A stretch of DNA of 64,000 bases. Origin: Timema cristinae (taxonomy: Eukaryota; Arthropoda; Insecta; Phasmatodea; Timematidae). The stretch is from the NCBI GenBank assembly GCA_039000515.1, contig JBCFYV010002255.1, forward strand, positions 21,745,963 to 21,809,962, read 5' to 3'. Positions within the stretch are counted from its first letter, which is position 1. Each line of letters begins with the position of its first letter. The notes under the pieces were generated by a model. The model saw only the letters and a program-made list of their open reading frames with translations. It ran no database searches and had not been told where the DNA came from. A program made the translations under genes and the position numbers. Below are positions 53,436 to 64,000 of this stretch, piece by piece.

Positions 53436-56085
53436 CCGTAGTTCACACAACAATGTATTGCCAAATATTTCACAAATTTAACTTTTTTTTTGTATAAATT
53501 TTTTTAGTAAAAAAATTAGGTGCAACAAACTTAATTGTTAGATTTCACCAAGTAACCAATAACAAATTTCCAAATTGTTTATTTCTACAACACTTATAAT
53601 AAGATGAATCAGGTTGCATTGTATGTTGGTTTATCAAAACCTTGGTTGGCCGCAAGGAATCATGGTTAGATAGGGCCACATCTGGCCCACAGGCTACAAT
53701 TTTGACATGCCTGTTATAGATAGTTGGAATCTGGTAAGAAGAACCATTGATAAAGACATACATATTTTTATTGCAGTCCAAATTAACAATAGTTTACTAG
53801 ATTATTATTACTATTTTATAGATACTAATGCTCATCATCATAAACTGTTTACAGCCTGTGGTCATTTAAGTTTATTAAAATTCTTCCATCTTCCGCAAAC
53901 CTTCCATCATTCTAACTACTATATTTGAATGATTTTAGTAGATATTCTAACTGAAATAAAAAATCTTTCATTCTGAATCTGACTATAGTCATATATTCAC
54001 AACACGTTCCAGCCAATTACTTCAAATTCATTAAAAATGAAAAACTATTTATTTGTTCAAGTGTTATCCGTGTTTGTTTCGTGTCTCTTAAAATGGAAGA
54101 AAATTATTGTCCAGCTTCTGAAACTACCAATAAAATTCTAGTTTCTAGAAATCTAGTTTGAGTGAATTAACTCTTTTACGGCATGTTAATTTACGTTTTA
54201 TGTATACACGTGAAACCTTTATAAGAGCTCTTAGCCTTGTAAATGAATAAACTGATCATTCATATGTATATCACTTCATTTAAACGGCGTCTAATTAGTT
54301 GATAGGCTAAAGAAAGCTTGTTTTTTCTAGACGCGTTTCTCAAATATTTCCTTTCTTTCCTAGTTTGTCTTGTTTACCTATCAATGTACTGGACTATAAA
54401 TGAAGTATTTATTAACCCTAAAAATTGAACTCAGGGTTTTTTTAAAAGAAAAGTGTTCGTTAATCTTTAAGATATAAAAAAAACTGACTACCCTTTTAGT
54501 CAATTTTATTATTTTTGTTTTATTATAGTTATTATTATTTTTTGAATAAATGAGCCTGTTGTTTTTAGTATGTAGTTATTATTTTTCTGATTTTTATCCT
54601 TGTTGATTAAGATTTTATTAATATGGTATCAGATAGTTGAAATATAAATTACATTTAAAAAGTTGTTTTATTTATTTCCTTTTCCATTGTCATCATATTA
54701 TAGAAATTGATCAGTAATTTCTTTATTCCTCTTTCCAGTTTGTTAGTAAAAGTATCCATCAAAATACTATTGCAAAAACAATTTTTGAAACAAAATAAAT
54801 GTTTTCAATCCGTCCGGTGTTTTTTCTATCTCATTTAAAGAGGAAGTGTTGTAATGGTGAACATTGTCAACCTCCAAGTTATCAGGAATCTTTACGTTTT
54901 ATGTGGGTCCGAGCCCAAAAAAGTGGATTTAACAATATTTTCTGTCCCCATATTTGTCTGTCTGTCCGTTTATTTGTAGTGGCCACTGATATAAAACGGT
55001 TGTATGGAATTTATAAAACTTATATCTAGATTTTATAGGGCAAAACCTGTGTCCCCTCCTCCCCCCATTTTTGGTTTTAGTCTTCAAATTAAGAGTAGTT
55101 TACTTATGCGTGATTATTTTGAGTTCCAAATATTTTGAAAATGGCTATGAGGATTTTGTTTATTGCTGGATAGATGGGCAGTGTTTGTCGTCCAAATATC
55201 ACTTTATACCTGGTTTTTAGCTAAAAATTCGTAAACGCGTACTGATGAGTGATTTTGAAAAAATCAAAATATTTTTAAAAGAGCTATTAGGATTTTGTTT
55301 GAATGTATATCTAGGGAGTGTTTAACATAAAAAATAAAACTGAATACTGGATTTTCGAATAAAAACTATTTTAAGGGTTCTTTATTGATTGTTTTTTTTA
55401 TTTTGAATATTTAAAAAAATGCTTTGGTGATTTGGTTCAAAAGAGTTATTTGTTAAGTTTTATACAATACAGAAAGTCTATGTTTTTTTTTCTAAAAAAA
55501 TATGTTATAGTACTTTACTGATTACGGTTTTTTGTAAAATTTGGATTAAAAAAATAGCTTTAATTATTTTGTTCAAAATTAGAATCGGGAATATTATTTT
55601 ACAAGATAATTATAATGATTTATATTTATTTTTTAAATAAGTAATTTAAATTATAAAATGAAATTGAAATTTTCTAAATTGTGCTTGGATATTTGAGTTA
55701 AAAATTAGTATCTGATAATAGTTTTCATGATAATAAAAACTAGATTTTTATCTTTACAAATTAAAAATAATGATTTGTAGATAACAAAATATTAATTTTG
55801 AAAATTTGAACTGTTTGTTATTCTTATTTTGGAAGATATGTTGACTCATAATACTAAACTATAAATAGACCTAAGATGTGTTGGCTATTTACTCACAATT
55901 CATCTGAAATAGTCGGTTAAATATGAATTACAAGCGATTCACATGAAAATGAATTTTTCTAACATTTGTTTATTTTGTAAAGTTTTGTACTTAAATTTGC
56001 AAAGAATGTGCATAATCCATTTCCCTGTGCACCTAGCGTATATCTAAGCAGCCTTGCTATGTCATTAGCCCTTGGAATGTACTCG
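53436..56085. other. Large unassigned AT-rich stretch
   Basis: 2.6 kb with no recognised element, exon or RNA gene. 55060-55800 has loosely repeated phrases (TTTTGAAAATGG/TTGTTTGAATG, GATTTTGTTTATTGC/GATTTTGTTTGAATG) hinting at old internal duplication. Confidence 0.4.
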
Positions 56086-56089
56086 TGTG

Positions 56090-57480
56090 CAAAACGTCTA
56101 TCAACATAGCATTCCCATGTGCTCATAGGCCTAGTACCTCTCAACGCAACCTTCTCCCATCTCTACCCCTTGGACTGTGCTCATGGGCCTAGTACATCTC
56201 AACGCAACCTTCTCCCATCTCTACCCCTTGGATTGTGTTCGTAGACTTAGCACCTCTCAACGCAACCTTCTCACAAATCTATACCTTGAATTGTACTTAC
56301 GAGCTTAGCACCTCTCTAAGTAACCCTCTCGCATCTCTCTCTACCCCTTGGGCTGTGCTGCTCATGGGCCTAGTACCTCTCAACGCAACATTCTCCCATC
56401 TCTACCCCTTGGGCTGTGCTCATGGGCCTAGCACCTCACAACGCAACCTTCTCCCATCTCTACCCCTTGGAATGTGGTTCATATGCCTAGTACCTCTACA
56501 CGCAACCTTCTCCCATCTCTACTCCTTGGACTGTGATCATAGGCCTAGCACCTCTCAACGCAACCTTCTCCCATCTCTACCCTTGGACTGTGCTCATGGG
56601 CCTAGTACATCTCAACGCAACCTTCTCCCATCTCTACCCCTTGGATTGTGTTCGTAGACTTAGCACCTCTCAACGCAACCTTCTCACAAATCTATACCTT
56701 GAATTGTACTTACGAGCTTAGCACCTCTCTAAGTAACCCTCTCGCATCTCTCTCTACCCCTTGGGCTGTGCTGCTCATGGGCCTAGTACCTCTCAACGCA
56801 ACATTCTCCCATCTCTACCCCTTGGGCTGTGCTCATGGGCCTAGCACCTCACAACGCAACCTTCTCCCATCTCTACCCCTTGGAATGTGGTTCATATGCC
56901 TAGTACCTCTCAAGGCAACCTTCTCCCATCTCTACTCCTTGGACTGTGCTCATAGGCCTAGTACCTCTACACGCAACCTTCTCCCATCTCTACTCCTTGG
57001 ACTGTGATCATAGGCCTAGCACCTCTCAACGCAACCTTCTCCCATCTCTACCCCTTGGAATGTGGTTCATATGCCTAACACCTCTCAATGCAACCTTCTC
57101 CCATTTCTACCCCTTGGAATGTGGTTCATATGCCAAACACCTCTCAACGCAACCTTCTCACATCTCTACCCCTTGGGCTGTGCTCATGGGCCTAGTACCT
57201 CTCAACGCAACCTTCTCCCATCTCTACCCCTTGGAATGTGGTTCATATGCCTAACACCTCTCAACGCAACCTTCTCCCATCTCTACTCCTTGGACTGTGC
57301 TCATAGGCCTAGTACCTCTACACGCAACCTTCTCCCATCTCTACTCCTTGGACTGTGCTCATAGGCCCAGTACCTCTCAACGCAACCTTCTCCCATCTCT
57401 ACCCCTTGGAATGTGGTTCATATGCCTAACACCTCTCAATGCAACCTTACACCGTCCTTTGTCCTTGGAATGTGCTGGAT
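56090..57480 (+). repeat. 57-bp minisatellite with higher-order repeat
   Basis: About 23 units of CTCTCAACGCAACCTTCTCC then CATCTCTACCCCTTGGACTG and TGCTCATGGGCCTAG. The common unit is 57 bp, a multiple of three, which yields long repetitive open frames (PLNATFSHLYPL periodicity). Block 56172-56494 recurs at 56585-56907, offset 413 bp, with no difference seen over about 320 bp including rare variant units (GTGTTCGTAGACTTAGC). Confidence 0.97.
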
Positions 57481-57711
57481 GAGGCTTTTCTTAGACTGTA
57501 ATTTACAACGAGTAAACAATCTCTAGAGTTTGAGAGCAAGCAGGTGGGAACTAGCACATCTAAGTAGCTAAGAATAGGTTTTGGTTGATTCGTTTAATGT
57601 TGGTGGGCTTGTCTCCCCGAACGAGCGATTCAGGAGGAGATTTTCAACCTTAAGGGTCCTTAGTTTTAACCAGTGTGGTGCTTTAAATACTCTAGTCATC
57701 TAGTTCTTCTA

Positions 57712-57946
57712 CAGTAGGCCCATGGCTTCTTTGGTGCTGACTGACAGCTCACAGCTAACTTCTGATAGCTTTAAAAAGTTACCAGACCAAATTATGTATC
57801 CCTACGCCGAACCAGATGATCTGCAAAAACATGTGTCTAGCAGCTGTCACTTTTGTCAGTAAAAATTTAGGTATATACCTAAATGTTGACTGTCAGAAGT
57901 CAGCTGTGAGCTGTCAGTCAGCACCAAAGAAGCCATATGGCTACTG
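57712..57946. mobile_element. MITE-F copy 2
   Basis: Ends CAGTAGGCCCATGGCTTC and GAAGCCATATGGCTACTG between TA (57710-57711 and 57947-57948). Same arm-spacer-palindrome layout as copy 1, with the spacer CAGACCAAATTATGTATCCC conserved. Confidence 0.9.
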
Positions 57947-57949
57947 TAT

Positions 57950-58115
57950 GTTCATGGAAATGGCAGATATTCAACAACTGTTGATATAACCATGTGAAGA
58001 AAATTAAACTCTGTGTTTTTACCGGAGCAATTTTGTATTTATGTTAGCGAAAAAAAAAAAAGTTTAGCAATAAAAACTGCAAAATAACTTACCTTTAATC
58101 GTGTCTTTTATGCGC
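57950..58115. mobile_element. MITE-C right half
   Basis: GGCAGATATTCAACAACTGT, GAAGAAAATTAAACTCTGTG, CAATAAAAACTGCAAAATAA. The left half is absent, and MITE-F lies immediately at the break. Confidence 0.75.
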
Positions 58116-58191
58116 CCACCTTTAGTCCCTATCTTTCTACGAATAATATATAACTTGTGTAGGTAGTACAGATAGAACCAGACATCGTGAG

Positions 58192-58424
58192 ACCGACACC
58201 ATAGCTCAGTCGGTAGAGTGTTTATTTACTGAGCTAAGGGTCCTGGGTTTGATTCCTGGAATTACTTTTTCATAGTGATAAATTAAAGGTGAAGGGCTAG
58301 ATATTGTGTTTGTTCTAGATGGATGTTAGTTTATAATTCGTATGCCGATATAATAAGTCGATTAAAAAAGCACACGTTAAATATTAAAATAATAATAATA
58401 ATAATAATAAATAAATAAATATAT
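58192..58424 (+). mobile_element. SINE-D, tRNA-derived
   Basis: Head with consensus A box TAGCTCAGTCGG (58202-58213) and B box GGGTTTGATTCC (58245-58256), spaced as in tRNAs. A 3' part GCACACGTTAAATATTAAAA then AAT repeats follows. Body unlike SINE-A, B, C or E. The missing acceptor pairing and the repeat tail argue against a real tRNA gene. Single copy here. Confidence 0.75.
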
Positions 58425-58554
58425 CGGAGTCCAGTTTTATGTACTTTACTTTAGAAAATATTAGAATTGAGACTAGAAAGATTTTAGTTTTGTTAATAAA
58501 TAATTTTTAATTTGCTTCAGAAAATATAAATAATAGCTAAATTTTATATTATAT

Positions 58555-58806
58555 TATTAATCCCCTCATCTTACTATATTTTCGGTTTGTACGCGTATAT
58601 CATAGTAACTCTAATGACGTAGGTATGAGAAAGTAAATATTTTAAAGGTAATATACCCGCATTTTCGTTGTAGGAGAGAGGAGAACCATTTAGGAAAAAC
58701 CACCTTCAGTAGTTACAACTGTGATTAGAGCCCCATTCTCTCCGTCATCAGCGGGTAAGTCTAACACGAGAGTGACGCCCTAGTCTGTGAGGTCACTGAG
58801 GTGGGT
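58555..58806 (-). mobile_element. SINE-C2 copy (best preserved C2)
   Basis: Reverse copy: 3' domain CCTCATCTTACTATATTTTC, body GTAACTCTAATGACGTAGGT and GTTGTAGGAGAGAGGAGAAC, head remnant GTGAGGTCACTGAGGTGGG. Confidence 0.88.
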
Positions 58807-58809
58807 AAC

Positions 58810-59885
58810 CAAATGCTAACTATTTGTTTAAATGCATTTATTATGTTATAAATACAAATATGCAAGCTATGGGGTGAATTAATATTGTTGGGTCTAGTTT
58901 TCATGTTTGTATTAAAATTATTTGGTGATGAACAACTAATAAACGTCAGAAAAAACTCTAAAACCGATTTCGATTCGAAATTTGAGTAAACTTTTTTTTA
59001 TAATTTACAAGTCTTTTTTTTTTCATGTCCTCGACTTTTAAATATTTTCAAAATTTGGGAAACTCGATTGTTTGAAAATTCAAAACACCCCTGAATAAAA
59101 AACCCTGATCCAAACTAGTATTTAGGGACATAGATTTATAAAATATATTACAAATTTTGTAGGAATACTTAGTTGAAAGTTACAAAAGTTATTATATATA
59201 ACTTTCATATATCCATACTAAAACTCATTTGATATGCAGGTGTCACTTCTTATATCTAGAATCGTGTCTATAAGCTAACACTAATTTTTTTTATGTTGTT
59301 ATTACTGTTAGTAAAACAGTTCTTATTTTCTAATAGTGCCGTTATTCCTAATAACTACTAAAAAAACCTAAGAACAATATATTCATTTAGATATTTAAAA
59401 AAATATATTACTCTATTTGTGCCTAAATGTGTGTGTGTAACTATATCTACTATTAAATAGAAAATAAATTAAGAATATTTCACCTTTTAACTGAATACTA
59501 TTTTCATATTTTCACACTTCAAATTATATATTTAAATATAATTTTTGCTAGATAGTATAAATTTCGATATGATAATAATTGATATCCATGTTGACTTCAA
59601 ATAATATGTTTAAACTTCTTAAAAGGTTTTACCGACCAGAATTTTAGTATAATATGTTACGGCCAAGAATCAAAATCAGATACTTCATGAATTGGCTTGA
59701 CTTATCCTACATTGACCATCTTATCAAATTAAATCGCAAAATATTAGTGGGAAAAAGTTTGAATTTTCGTTCAGGCCAGTAAAAGATCGAATTGAGCACG
59801 ACAGCTTAGCCAGTGTCTGAAGTGCTGGATAGTATGACACAACACAATCCCAACCTAAACTAACCTAACCAACCACTGGGACTAA
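58810..59885. other. Unassigned AT-rich stretch
   Basis: No element or gene recognised. A few CCTAA pentamers near 59855-59875. Confidence 0.4.
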
Positions 59886-59888
59886 CCA

Positions 59889-60180
59889 GGATATCATAGC
59901 TGAGTGAACTTAATGGCTACTATTGGTAAACAGCGTTGTTATACTTTGGTTTCCATGTGGTTAATTTTCCCTTAAGTTTAATAAAAATGTTGCAACCCTG
60001 ATTTGTCAAGGTTGCCAGTAGACCCTTCTTACCCCATCACACCAACTTCAGACAAAACTGAAAGTGAGGAGATTTGGCAACAATTAAACGAGAGAAGAAA
60101 AGATAAAGCTTTCCTCTATTAGACTTGCAGTTCCCTCAGCAATGATATTGGGTGTAGGGAGTATCTCTTTGGCTGTGGGA
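59889..60180 (+). repeat. Repeat D, copy 2
   Basis: Partner of 51482-51782, sharing GGATATCAT at the left and GCAATGATATTGGGTGTAGG at the right. Confidence 0.75.
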
Positions 60181-60551
60181 TATCCGTGAAGACCGGATAC
60201 GGTCTGGATACGGACCAGGTCCCTCTCACTCCTTGGGCAGGAAATAACTTAAACTAATATTGTAAAAGTAATCATATATAAAATAAATGGTAGAATGTAC
60301 TCAACGGGAAATATCTGAGGCCATTAAATTGAAGACAATTACAGAAAATATATATATAATTAATAGAAGCAGCATCAAATCAACCTTTAACTGAAGGTCA
60401 AGGATTTTCAAGATGCTTCTGCACAAGAAAATGTTCAAGCCAATGCTAGTAAAAACGTGCTAGTAAACTTATGTTGTGTAACTCCAAATATCATAGCAGC
60501 TCTTCAGACTGAACAAACCATTTGGAGTAAAAAAAGGCTTTACAGTGTTAA

Positions 60552-60950
60552 GGTGAGGTGGAAAGAACACAAGAAAAGGACAGCTATTTTACAGTTTTTA
60601 TTGCAAAATATTTCTTTGTCCAAAATAAATAAAATATTTCTCCAATAGCAACGTTTAGTTTAACTTTCTTCACATGGTGATATCAACAGTTGTTGAATAT
60701 CTGTCAAGGGTATCCTGGAATTTGATTACAATTTTTATCTCTTTATTTAAAACGTTTCTCATACAATCTCGCCATGCTCATGACAGATATTCAACAACGG
60801 TTGATATCACCATGTTGAAGAAAATTAAACTATATTTTTCTACAGGGGAAAATATTTGATTTAGTTGGTCCAAATAAATGTTTTGCTTTGAAAAATGAAA
60901 AAAACACCCTTTCACGCATCCCCTACAACACTCCTTCCGCTTTCTTCGGA
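60552..60950. mobile_element. MITE-C copy 4
   Basis: TTAA (60548-60551) precedes GGTGAGGTGGAAAGAAC. Arms CAGTTTTTATTGCAAAATAT and the inner pair CAACAGTTGTTGAATATCTG versus CAGATATTCAACAACGGTTG. The right end is decayed and its TTAA cannot be fixed. The 61-codon frame inside is not real. Confidence 0.8.
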
Positions 60951-61116
60951 AAACCTCTAATTTTTGATATTGGCCCTTTTAACACCAAGCCAAGGATGTT
61001 TAGGACTCTATTTTTTTCTATCACGATAAGATTATTTGATAATTAGTTTAAATGTGTGACTCGTGCAAATTATAGGTTGTGAAGTTGTGTAAATATGTTT
61101 ATCCGCATGAAGACTC

Positions 61117-61143
61117 CAGTGTGCGTGTGTGTGTGTGTGTGTG
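61117..61143 (+). repeat. GT microsatellite
   Basis: GT run with one interruption (GTGCGTGTGTG). Confidence 0.9.
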
Positions 61144-61311
61144 TTCCTTCTTTACTGTCACACATTTCTTTCCCAGAGTTGATTTTGATTGCTATTCTTC
61201 CCCCATAAATCTATCAACAAAGGAATTTTATATTTTTTTTGTTTCTCAAGCCTGAAACCTGGGAAATGTTTTTTTTTAATTCATGCATTTAATTAAACAC
61301 ATAATCCAATT

Positions 61312-61556
61312 CAATGGCTGAATGGTCTCAAAGATATCAATCTTGTGTTAGACTGGCCTGCCGATGTAGAAAAGGTTGAAGTTCGAATCCCAGTAGGGTC
61401 TACTGACGGTTGTTTTTTTCTCAAATGGTTACCCACTCTCCTTCCACGCAAATGCAAGTAGTTTACCTCCAAAATCCTTCTTTCCTCATCTATACCCCTT
61501 AGAGTAATTATCATATAAGGCTATAACCTAAACAGGTAGTAAGACGTGGTGATAAA
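61312..61556 (+). mobile_element. SINE-C2 copy
   Basis: Forward copy: head ATGGCTGAATGGTCTCAAAG, B box GAAGTTCGAATCCCAG, body CACTCTCCTTCCACGCAAAT, 3' domain ACCTAAACAGGTAGTAAGAC and a poly-A-like tail. Tail to tail with SINE-A copy 15. Confidence 0.88.
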
Positions 61557-61559
61557 AAA

Positions 61560-61822
61560 AAATATTATTATTATTTAGCACCGCGTTTATACCTTCGGGT
61601 ATACGCACTTACGCTAATGTGTAATGGTAGGATAGTGCGATGAAATGGAGACCTACAGTTTAACGTGGAATCCGAACCACGGTGGAGGCCTGGATCCTCA
61701 CATTCACAAGATGTCTTGTCAGAGTGAAGGAAGGTTTGGTATCAGATAAATCTTTGCCGGACCGAGATCGAACCTCGGCGCCAGCATAGAGTCTGACACT
61801 TACCCCTAGACTACCAGGTCCG
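61560..61822 (-). mobile_element. SINE-A copy 15, eroded by small deletions
   Basis: Reverse copy with the full layout but many 1-3 bp losses (for example CCGCGTTTATACCTTCGGGT for the usual 3' domain). No clear duplication. Confidence 0.88.
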
Positions 61823-61829
61823 CGAAAAG

Positions 61830-62210
61830 AAAAAAAAATTAACTAGTGATATATTATTAATACTAGCTGGTGTACCAATTCTTCACATGGGAATCTATAA
61901 TAGCTTTGTTATATTAAGAATATAAAATAAGCAACAGGGATCTTAATTTATAGTTAAATATTAATCCTTTATTGGTTTGAATTGGGATACAAACGCGAGA
62001 GTAGGCTGACAGTACACAATGTTAATTTAGAAATATAATCTAAACTCGTTTTACAAGCTGACATTTCTTTTGACGATTAAGTTATAAGCTATAATTTATA
62101 CGTTGAACTCTTTCCTGTTGGTGCTATAAAAATGAAATAAGTGTATTAGAGGATAAATTATTTGTTATTAAAGGGTTGTTATTAAATTCAATGAAAAGTA
62201 TTTTAGCATT
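61830..62210. other. Unassigned AT-rich stretch
   Basis: Nothing recognised. Confidence 0.4.
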
Positions 62211-62214
62211 TTTT

Positions 62215-62765
62215 TAAATGCAATAACCCCGTTTAACCTTTTTTCCTCAATTACCTATTCTACCCATTGTTCCCTTTTTACCCATTTCAACCTCTTTAAC
62301 CATTTTTACCTTTTTGCATTTCTACCCCTAATTAATATTTTTACCCCATTTACCCTAGGGTTATAGGTGCTCCTTTTTACCCACTATAACCTTCTTTATC
62401 CTCTTTGCCCTTTAAACCCCATCCACGCTTTTTACACCGCTAATATTTTTACGTTTTTTCCCCCTTTTTACCACTTTTGGCCCTCTTGTAGCTTTTAAAT
62501 CTGTTAACTTTTTTATTCCTTTTATCCCCTTTAACATTTAAAATCCATATTTTTACTATTATATTTGCTACGTTATATTTTTACCCTTTTGGCCCTGTTA
62601 GTAATTTTTTATAAATTTTGGCCTTTTTAACATTTTGGCCATTTTTGCAATTTTAGCCCATTTTACTTAGATTTATATTCTTACAATTTTACCCATTTTT
62701 GACCTCTCTGCAATTTTTTACCCCTGTTTATATTAATTACCCGGTTTAACCCCAGATACATATTT
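62215..62765 (+). repeat. Degenerate TTTTTACCC-rich tract
   Basis: About 550 bp strongly enriched for T and C on this strand, made of irregular TTTTTACCC, TTTAACC and TTTTGGCCC phrases with no fixed period. No open frame. Looks like a degenerate short-unit satellite. Confidence 0.75.
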
Positions 62766-62769
62766 TAGG

Positions 62770-63177
62770 ATAGAAAATATTAATAGTTATAAAAAGGTGT
62801 AGAAAGGATAAAACTGTTTACAAGTAGAAAAAACCCCATTAATACATCAACGCTATTTATTATAAATAAGTAACATTTAACAAATTTATTTACCATGATG
62901 AAACAAGAAGTGTTTATTGTAGATATCAAACACTTCTTTTTTATGGCAACCAAACTACATTGCAAATAATTATTTTATTAAATGTAGTAGTAAAGCTTTC
63001 CCACAGCGTTAATATTTATTCATTTTTTCGATTTTTAATTGATTAAAAAAAATTCTAGTCAAAATTTTAACACTCCTAATTTTAGGCGCACATGTTCTTG
63101 CACAGGAGCTGATAATATTAACATTTCATACCTTTTGCGTACGGTATAGATAGCGTCATTAAAGACACAAATACTCT
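62770..63177. other. Unassigned AT-rich stretch
   Basis: Contains AGAAGTGTTTATTGTAGATA followed by TCAAACACTTCT (62907-62938), an imperfect 10-12 bp inverted repeat. Otherwise nothing. Confidence 0.35.
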
Positions 63178-63184
63178 TCATTTA

Positions 63185-63451
63185 TTATTATTATTATTAT
63201 TATTATTTAGCACCACGTCTTACTACCCGTTGGGTTATACGCTTTAAGTACTAATTACGCTAATGGACTAGGAATTGGGAAGGTTGAATTAGAGGAAGTG
63301 AACCCGCATTTGCGTGGAGGGAGAGTGTAAAACCATTTAGGAAAAACCACCCCCAGTTCACCCGACCGAGATTCGAACCTCGATCTCCCCGTCCTCAGTA
63401 GTAGAGCTCAACACGACTAGCGCGTTAGCCAAATACGCCACCGAGGCGGGT
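63185..63451 (-). mobile_element. SINE-B copy 4
   Basis: Complete reverse copy with long TTA tail, body GGTTGAATTAGAGGAAGTGA, B box GAGATTCGAACCTCGATCTC and head ending CGCCACCGAGGCGGG. Short duplication TTCATTT (63178-63184 and 63452-63458). The closest copy to the SINE-B consensus. Confidence 0.95.
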
Positions 63452-63634
63452 TTCATTTTATTAATGTGTTATCAATTATTCAAATGACACAATAATCCCA
63501 CTTGTAAACCTCCACGCAACTGGCCCAATCTTGTCTACTAGACAGGGGTTGACAGAAATGATGTCCAATGTTCATAAATGATCCCATAAGATACCATGCG
63601 CGACTTTTTACCGCTGGCAGAACGCTAAGACACG

Positions 63635-63952
63635 ATGTCACGTTTTACTAAACGCGACGGCAACTTTTTTTCGGTCGGCAGAGCACAAAAGGACTCATTT
63701 GTTCTCAGTGACTTAAGAAACGCGTCGTATGTCACGTGGCACAAAACGCCCTTGCATAAAAGGGTTCTAATGGGAAATCAACTAGCACAAAGCAATCTTG
63801 ATGGCCTTGACCTCTTAATCCAGAGATGCGATAAAATAATTACGGAGATGGATTCCCAACATGTCTATTTTTATCTTCCTAAGCTAATGTTGGCGTATTT
63901 TCTCCAAACTATCCTCCACGCAGAGTATGCCATTAAGTACTCGTGTTTTTAA
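63635..63952 (+). other. Unrecognised open frame (105 codons)
   Basis: Open from ATG to TAA in a slightly GC-richer block at the window edge. The peptide starts MSRFTKRDGNFFSVGRAQKD and has an amphipathic middle (LDGLDLLIQRCDKIITEM) but no domain I recognise. No repeat copy in the window. It may be a host exon, part of a mobile element continuing beyond the window, or chance. Confidence 0.18.
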
Positions 63953-64000
63953 AGGCAAGAACTAGAATGTAAAAACACAATTTTAACTATAAGTAAACTT

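Noticed and set aside
56235..57482. Series of overlapping open frames with PLNATFSHLYPL periodicity, resembling a repeat protein
   Set aside because: The frames follow a minisatellite with a 57-bp unit. They start and stop wherever indels occur, differ between frames, and have no promoter or splice context.
58192..58262. Possible tRNA gene (TAGCTCAGTCGG with GGGTTTGATTCC)
   Set aside because: No convincing acceptor stem, and the sequence continues into a repeat-tailed body, so SINE-D is the better reading.

Overview
The window is AT-rich nuclear DNA from an animal, most likely an invertebrate and plausibly an arthropod. The arthropod guess rests only on two short CCTAA-type runs (about 29467-29495 and 59865-59875) and the general style of the repeats. 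I could not identify the species. I found no complete protein-coding gene, no functional tRNA or rRNA gene and no bacterial-type operon. The longest open frames are antisense or minisatellite artefacts. The most honest description is an intergenic or intronic region built almost entirely of mobile-element copies, minisatellites and decayed unique sequence.

The dominant content is tRNA-derived SINEs. SINE-A (head TGGTCTAGGGGTAAGG, about 280 bp) has 15 copies. SINE-B (head TGGCGTAGTTGGCTAACGCG, about 260 bp) has 4 well-preserved copies plus decayed ones. SINE-C (tRNA-Leu/Ser-like head TGGCCGAATGGTCTAAGGCG) has many copies in two body/tail types, C1 and C2. All three heads are joined to different bodies but end in one related 3' domain carrying the hairpin CCCGAACGGG and a TAA-repeat tail, so they look like one modular superfamily mobilised by a single unseen LINE. 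Three further retroposon families with trinucleotide tails occur: SINE-D, SINE-E and family F.

Non-autonomous DNA elements form the second layer. Three unrelated MITE families (A about 530 bp, B about 560-580 bp, C a long fold-back of 360-395 bp) mostly lie between TTAA duplications. MITE-F (220-240 bp) lies between TA dinucleotides. A fold-back element (MITE-E) and an 822-bp hAT deletion derivative with an 8-bp target duplication are also present. Several are nested, which gives an insertion order: MITE-A sits inside two SINE-C copies and one MITE-B copy; MITE-C sits inside a LINE fragment; SINE-A sits inside SINE-B, SINE-C and at the end of family F; SINE-B sits inside a LINE.

Three broken LINE reverse-transcriptase C-terminal fragments occur near 14.0, 30.1-31.9 and 35.4-36.5 kb. 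In the middle one, a stretch encoding the peptide EIVEEAKLRWYGHVMRM has expanded into about 17 tandem copies of roughly 60 bp. Other tandem arrays are a 53-bp repeat (25.9-26.9 kb), a 44-bp repeat (28.9-29.4 kb) and a 57-bp repeat with a 413-bp higher-order duplication (56.1-57.5 kb).

The stretches at 15.8-17.6, 18.1-19.8, 26.9-28.5, 38.9-40.7, 53.4-56.1 and 58.8-59.9 kb show nothing I can name. A small ATG-plus-splice-donor signal at 44412-44467 is the only plausible piece of a host gene, and it is weak.
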